DNA of 8,325 bases, taken from the NCBI GenBank assembly GCA_022565195.1, contig JADFJZ010000038.1:1-8325 (forward strand). Direction: 5' to 3'. Numbering within the stretch: the stretch's first letter is position 1; every line of letters begins with the position of its first letter. The notes beneath the pieces are model-generated. The model had not been told where the DNA came from. It saw nothing but the letters and a program-made list of their open reading frames with translations, and ran no database searches. The stretch comes from Planctomycetota bacterium (GTDB taxonomy: Bacteria > Planctomycetota > Phycisphaerae > UBA1845 > CAIVHJ01). Made by a program: the position numbers and the translations under genes. Shown here in pieces: positions 5,873 through 8,325 of the stretch.

Positions 5873-6901
5873 ATGGCCATTCGCGTGGGAATCAACGGTT
5901 TTGGACGGATCGGCCGAATCGCGTGCCGCGCGATGATGGCCCATGAGACGAAGTTCGACATTGTGGCCGTCAACGATTTGGCCCCGGCGAGTTCGCTGGC
6001 CATCCTGCTGAAGTATGACAGCGCTCACGGGCGCTATCCGGGCCACATCTCGCTCAAAGGCGACAATGTGATCGAGGTGGACGGCGACGAGATTCAAGTG
6101 CTCAGCGAGCGCAGTCCTGCCAAGCTGCCCTGGGGTGATCTGGGCGTCGATGTGGTGCTGGAATCGACGGGCATTTTCATGACGCGCAGCGGCGAGCGCG
6201 GCGGCTATGGCGATCATTTGACCGCAGGGGCCAGGAAGGTCGTGCTCAGCGCGCCGGCGAAGGACGAGCCGGACTATACGGTTGTGCTGGGCGTCAACAG
6301 CGACGGCCTGACCGCCGAGCACAAGTGCGTGTCGAACGCAAGCTGCACGACCAACTGCCTGGCGCCGCTTGTGAAGGTGCTGCACGAACGGTTCGGCCTC
6401 GAACAAGGCCTGATGACGACGATCCATGCGTACACCAACGACCAAAACGTGAACGACCAGATCCATTCGGATTTGCGGCGGGCGCGGGCGGCTGCGGTGA
6501 ACATGATCCCCACGACGACCGGCGCAGCCCGCGCGGTGGGACAGGTGATTCCGGAACTGAACGGCAAGTTGAACGGCTTCGCCGTGCGTGTGCCGGTGAT
6601 CAACGGCTCGCTGACCGATCTGACGGCCGTGCTCAAGAAGAGCGTGACCATCGACGACGTCAACAACGCCATGCGCGAAGCCGCCGAGGGCGAATTGAAG
6701 GGCATCTTGTCTTACTGTGAAGATCCGATCGTGAGCAGCGATATCATCGGCGATCCGCACAGTTCCATTCTCGATTCGCTGAGTACGTTGACCATGCCCG
6801 CTTCGGGCGGGCGGATGGTCAAGGTGGTGAGTTGGTACGACAACGAGTGGGGCTATTCATGCCGCACTGCCGACATCATCGCCAAGATGGCCGCGCTCTG
6901 A
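5873..6901 (+). CDS. gap: Type I glyceraldehyde-3-phosphate dehydrogenase
   Basis: This 342-residue cytosolic enzyme oxidises and phosphorylates glyceraldehyde 3-phosphate to 1,3-bisphosphoglycerate with NAD. The NAD-binding motif is [10 protein letters not shown] (6-15). VAVNDL (31-36) has the Asp35 typical of NAD rather than NADP preference. The catalytic motif is SNASCTTNC with Cys158 as nucleophile, and His185 in HAYTND is the general base. [18 protein letters not shown] and the C-terminal WYDNEWGYS are hallmark segments. The usual QxLLDxPH loop after HAYTND reads QNVNDQIH here, a known kind of variation. Length is normal and no key residue is missing. It is followed after 69 nt by pgk, whose enzyme uses its product, so the two form a glycolytic operon, probably driven from 5788-5816. 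The direction in vivo (glycolysis or gluconeogenesis) cannot be told. Confidence 0.97.
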   Translation: MAIRVGINGFGRIGRIACRAMMAHETKFDIVAVNDLAPASSLAILLKYDSAHGRYPGHISLKGDNVIEVDGDEIQVLSERSPAKLPWGDLGVDVVLESTGIFMTRSGERGGYGDHLTAGARKVVLSAPAKDEPDYTVVLGVNSDGLTAEHKCVSNASCTTNCLAPLVKVLHERFGLEQGLMTTIHAYTNDQNVNDQIHSDLRRARAAAVNMIPTTTGAARAVGQVIPELNGKLNGFAVRVPVINGSLTDLTAVLKKSVTIDDVNNAMREAAEGELKGILSYCEDPIVSSDIIGDPHSSILDSLSTLTMPASGGRMVKVVSWYDNEWGYSCRTADIIAKMAAL

Positions 6902-6970
6902 GGAATCGTCGTCTTGCAGATTTTTTGTTGATTGGGAACATCCGATGCGATGCATCAGGCAGGTCCATCC

Positions 6971-8197
6971 GTGAAGAAGTCAATTGATCAAGTGGACGTC
7001 GAGGGCAAGTTCGTGCTCCTGCGCGCGGACTTCAATGTGCCGCTCGATCATCAGGGTCGGATTACCGATGATCGTCGCATCGTGCAGGCCCTGCCGACGA
7101 TCCAGCACATCCTTCGGAACGACGGTCGCCTGATTATGATGAGCCACCTGGGCCGGCCCAAAGGTCGGCCGGATCCCGGTTTCTCGCTGCGGCCGGTGGC
7201 CCGTCGCCTCAGCGAATTGCTCGATCAGGACGTGCCGCTGATTGGCGAATACGCCACGGGTGATAAGTTGGAAGTAATCTCATCCCTGCGCAAGGGCAAA
7301 GCCGTCCTGCTGGAAAACCTGCGGTTTCATCCGGAAGAGACGATCAAGGGCAGCGATACCGAGAACAACGAGCCGATGAAAATCCGCAAGCGCCAGTTCG
7401 CCCGCACAATCGCCGATCTGGGCGACGTGTACGTCAACGATGCGTTTGGGACGTGCCATCGCGACAATGCGTCGATGGTGACTGTGCCGCTGCTGATGGA
7501 TGACAAGCCGCGGGTCACGGGGTTCCTGGTTCAGAAAGAGTTGAAATTTCTTCGCGAGGCTGTGGTCGATCCCGCCCGCCCGTTTGTGTGCCTCCTCGGG
7601 GGCGCGAAAGTGTCAGACAAGATCGGCGTGATTGAAGCGATGATCCCGCGCTGCGACGCAATCATGATCGGCGGGGCGATGGCGTTCACCTTTATGTTGG
7701 CCCGTGGCGACAGTGTCGGCGACAGCCTGGCTGAGCCTGAGAAGACCGATCAAGCCAAACGATTGATGGAGTTAGCCGGCGACAAACTGAAGCTGCCGGT
7801 GGACATTGTTTGCGCCGCCGAACTGAAAGAAGGCGCGGACCACGAGGTGATCAGCGGAGCGATCGCTTCCGGAAAGAAGGGTTTGGACATTGGCCCTCAA
7901 ACCGTCGCCGGCTACTGCGACATTCTCGCGACAGCCCGGACCATCGTGTGGAACGGACCGATGGGCGTTTTTGAAACCAAGCCTTTCGACGCGGGCACAC
8001 TGGCGATCGCTCAAGCGGTCGCCGAGGCGACCGACGGCGGGGCGATCAGCATTGTCGGCGGCGGCGACAGTGCCGCCGCGCTCATCGCGGCGGGGATTGA
8101 GAAGCGCATCACGCATGTCTCCACCGGCGGCGGAGCATGCCTCGAATTTCTCGAAGGCCGGCAGTTTCAATCCCTTGAAGTGCTGGACGATGCCTAG
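6971..8197 (+). CDS. pgk: Phosphoglycerate kinase
   Basis: This 408-residue cytosolic enzyme transfers the acyl phosphate of 1,3-bisphosphoglycerate to ADP, the first ATP-forming step of glycolysis. Substrate-side motifs are RADFNVP (18-24), SHLGRP (58-63), ENLRFHPEE (115-123) and [13 protein letters not shown] with His163/Arg164. Nucleotide-side motifs are GGAKVSDK (210-217), WNGPMGVFE (327-335), GGGDSAAAL (363-371) and STGGGA (384-389). Between ENLRFHPEE and the [10 protein letters not shown] segment there is an extra stretch of about ten residues (near 124-137) compared with typical bacterial PGKs. The start is uncertain. GTG at 6971 gives [13 protein letters not shown], aligning with the usual N-terminus, and has AGGCAGG 7 nt upstream. 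ATG at 6950 adds seven residues and has GGGAA 11 nt upstream; a TTG at 6932 is also in frame. It is co-transcribed with gap, judging by the short gap. Confidence 0.96.
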   Translation: MKKSIDQVDVEGKFVLLRADFNVPLDHQGRITDDRRIVQALPTIQHILRNDGRLIMMSHLGRPKGRPDPGFSLRPVARRLSELLDQDVPLIGEYATGDKLEVISSLRKGKAVLLENLRFHPEETIKGSDTENNEPMKIRKRQFARTIADLGDVYVNDAFGTCHRDNASMVTVPLLMDDKPRVTGFLVQKELKFLREAVVDPARPFVCLLGGAKVSDKIGVIEAMIPRCDAIMIGGAMAFTFMLARGDSVGDSLAEPEKTDQAKRLMELAGDKLKLPVDIVCAAELKEGADHEVISGAIASGKKGLDIGPQTVAGYCDILATARTIVWNGPMGVFETKPFDAGTLAIAQAVAEATDGGAISIVGGGDSAAALIAAGIEKRITHVSTGGGACLEFLEGRQFQSLEVLDDA

Positions 8198-8216
8198 GAT
8201 TGCGTTTCATAAGTAG

Positions 8217-8240
8217 CTCGACGGTGCGTCCGACTTCGAG
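8217..8240 (+). terminator. Possible hairpin downstream of pgk
   Basis: CTCGA at 8217-8221 pairs with TCGAG at 8236-8240. CGG at 8222-8224 can extend the stem with CCG at 8230-8232, leaving a bulge. It lies 20 nt after the pgk stop. No U-tract follows, so intrinsic termination is doubtful, though the larger repeat just downstream may add to it. Confidence 0.3.
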
Positions 8241-8243
8241 GCG

Positions 8244-8318
8244 ACCCCGCGCTGGCGCTTGGGGCTCTGACTTGCGCCGGTGACACTCGAATCAGAGCCC
8301 GGAGCGCGAGCGACGGGT
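8244..8318. repeat. Long imperfect inverted repeat after pgk
   Basis: The arm 8244-8273 and the reverse complement of 8289-8318 match at 23 of 30 positions by hand alignment, around a 15-nt loop. The inner eight bases at GGGCTCTGA are identical, and so is much of CGCT-GCGCT. In RNA this would make a strong stem, plausibly the end of the gap-pgk transcript or an intergenic REP-like element. The arm resembles GCTCGCGCTCCGGGCTCTGA-type words that I recall as recurrent between planctomycete genes; that recollection is unverified. Only one copy is present in this window. Confidence 0.65.
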
Positions 8319-8325
8319 CAAGCTC

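Noticed and set aside
5771..6760. Long open frame on the - strand (329 codons) opposite gap
   Set aside because: The + strand encodes an intact GAPDH with all catalytic motifs. The antisense product is His/Arg/Ala-rich with no family features.

Overview
The window looks like a conserved chromosomal segment from a GC-rich bacterium, most likely a planctomycete (Planctomycetota, possibly Phycisphaerae). The best evidence is the end of the first gene. It has a double dockerin-like tail with the core GPFDLALLLG(T/A)WG and Cys pairs, preceded by a DCNDNGTPD segment, an architecture I associate with exported planctomycete proteins. The other evidence is a planctomycete-style single-pass TPR-like membrane protein and a stem-loop-forming sequence at the right edge. 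This assignment comes from recognising motifs, not from a database search. All genes lie on the + strand.

Layout. (1) 1-1515: the 3' part of a gene for a large secreted FG-GAP/VCBS beta-propeller protein with an ASPIC/UnbV domain and Ca-binding dockerin-like repeats; its 5' end is outside the window. (2) 1516-1917: about 400 bases without a convincing gene, ending in a possible promoter and a 14-bp palindrome. (3) 1918-3341: two translationally coupled genes (ATGA overlap), a small exported protein of unknown function and a single-pass membrane protein with a TPR-like helical domain and a Pro/Glu/Ala-rich tail. (4) 3426-4478: an RluD-family 23S rRNA pseudouridine synthase. (5) 4624-5769: a ThiO-type FAD-dependent glycine/D-amino-acid oxidase. 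(6) 5873-8197: gap and pgk, two consecutive glycolytic enzymes, behind a good sigma70-type promoter at 5788-5816. (7) 8198-8325: non-coding, with a small hairpin and a long imperfect inverted repeat (8244-8273 with 8289-8318).

How the genes work together. Only two functional links are clear. GAPDH makes 1,3-bisphosphoglycerate and PGK uses it to make ATP, so gap-pgk is a classic metabolic operon. The exported protein and the TPR-like membrane protein are coupled and probably share a cell-envelope role that I cannot name. RluD and ThiO look like single housekeeping genes.

I found no tRNA, rRNA, CRISPR array, transposase, integrase, toxin-antitoxin or defence system, and nothing that amounts to a new biological system. 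The points worth a second look are the repeated dockerin-like tail, the uncharacterised gene pair, the terminal inverted repeat and a eukaryote-like insertion in PGK.
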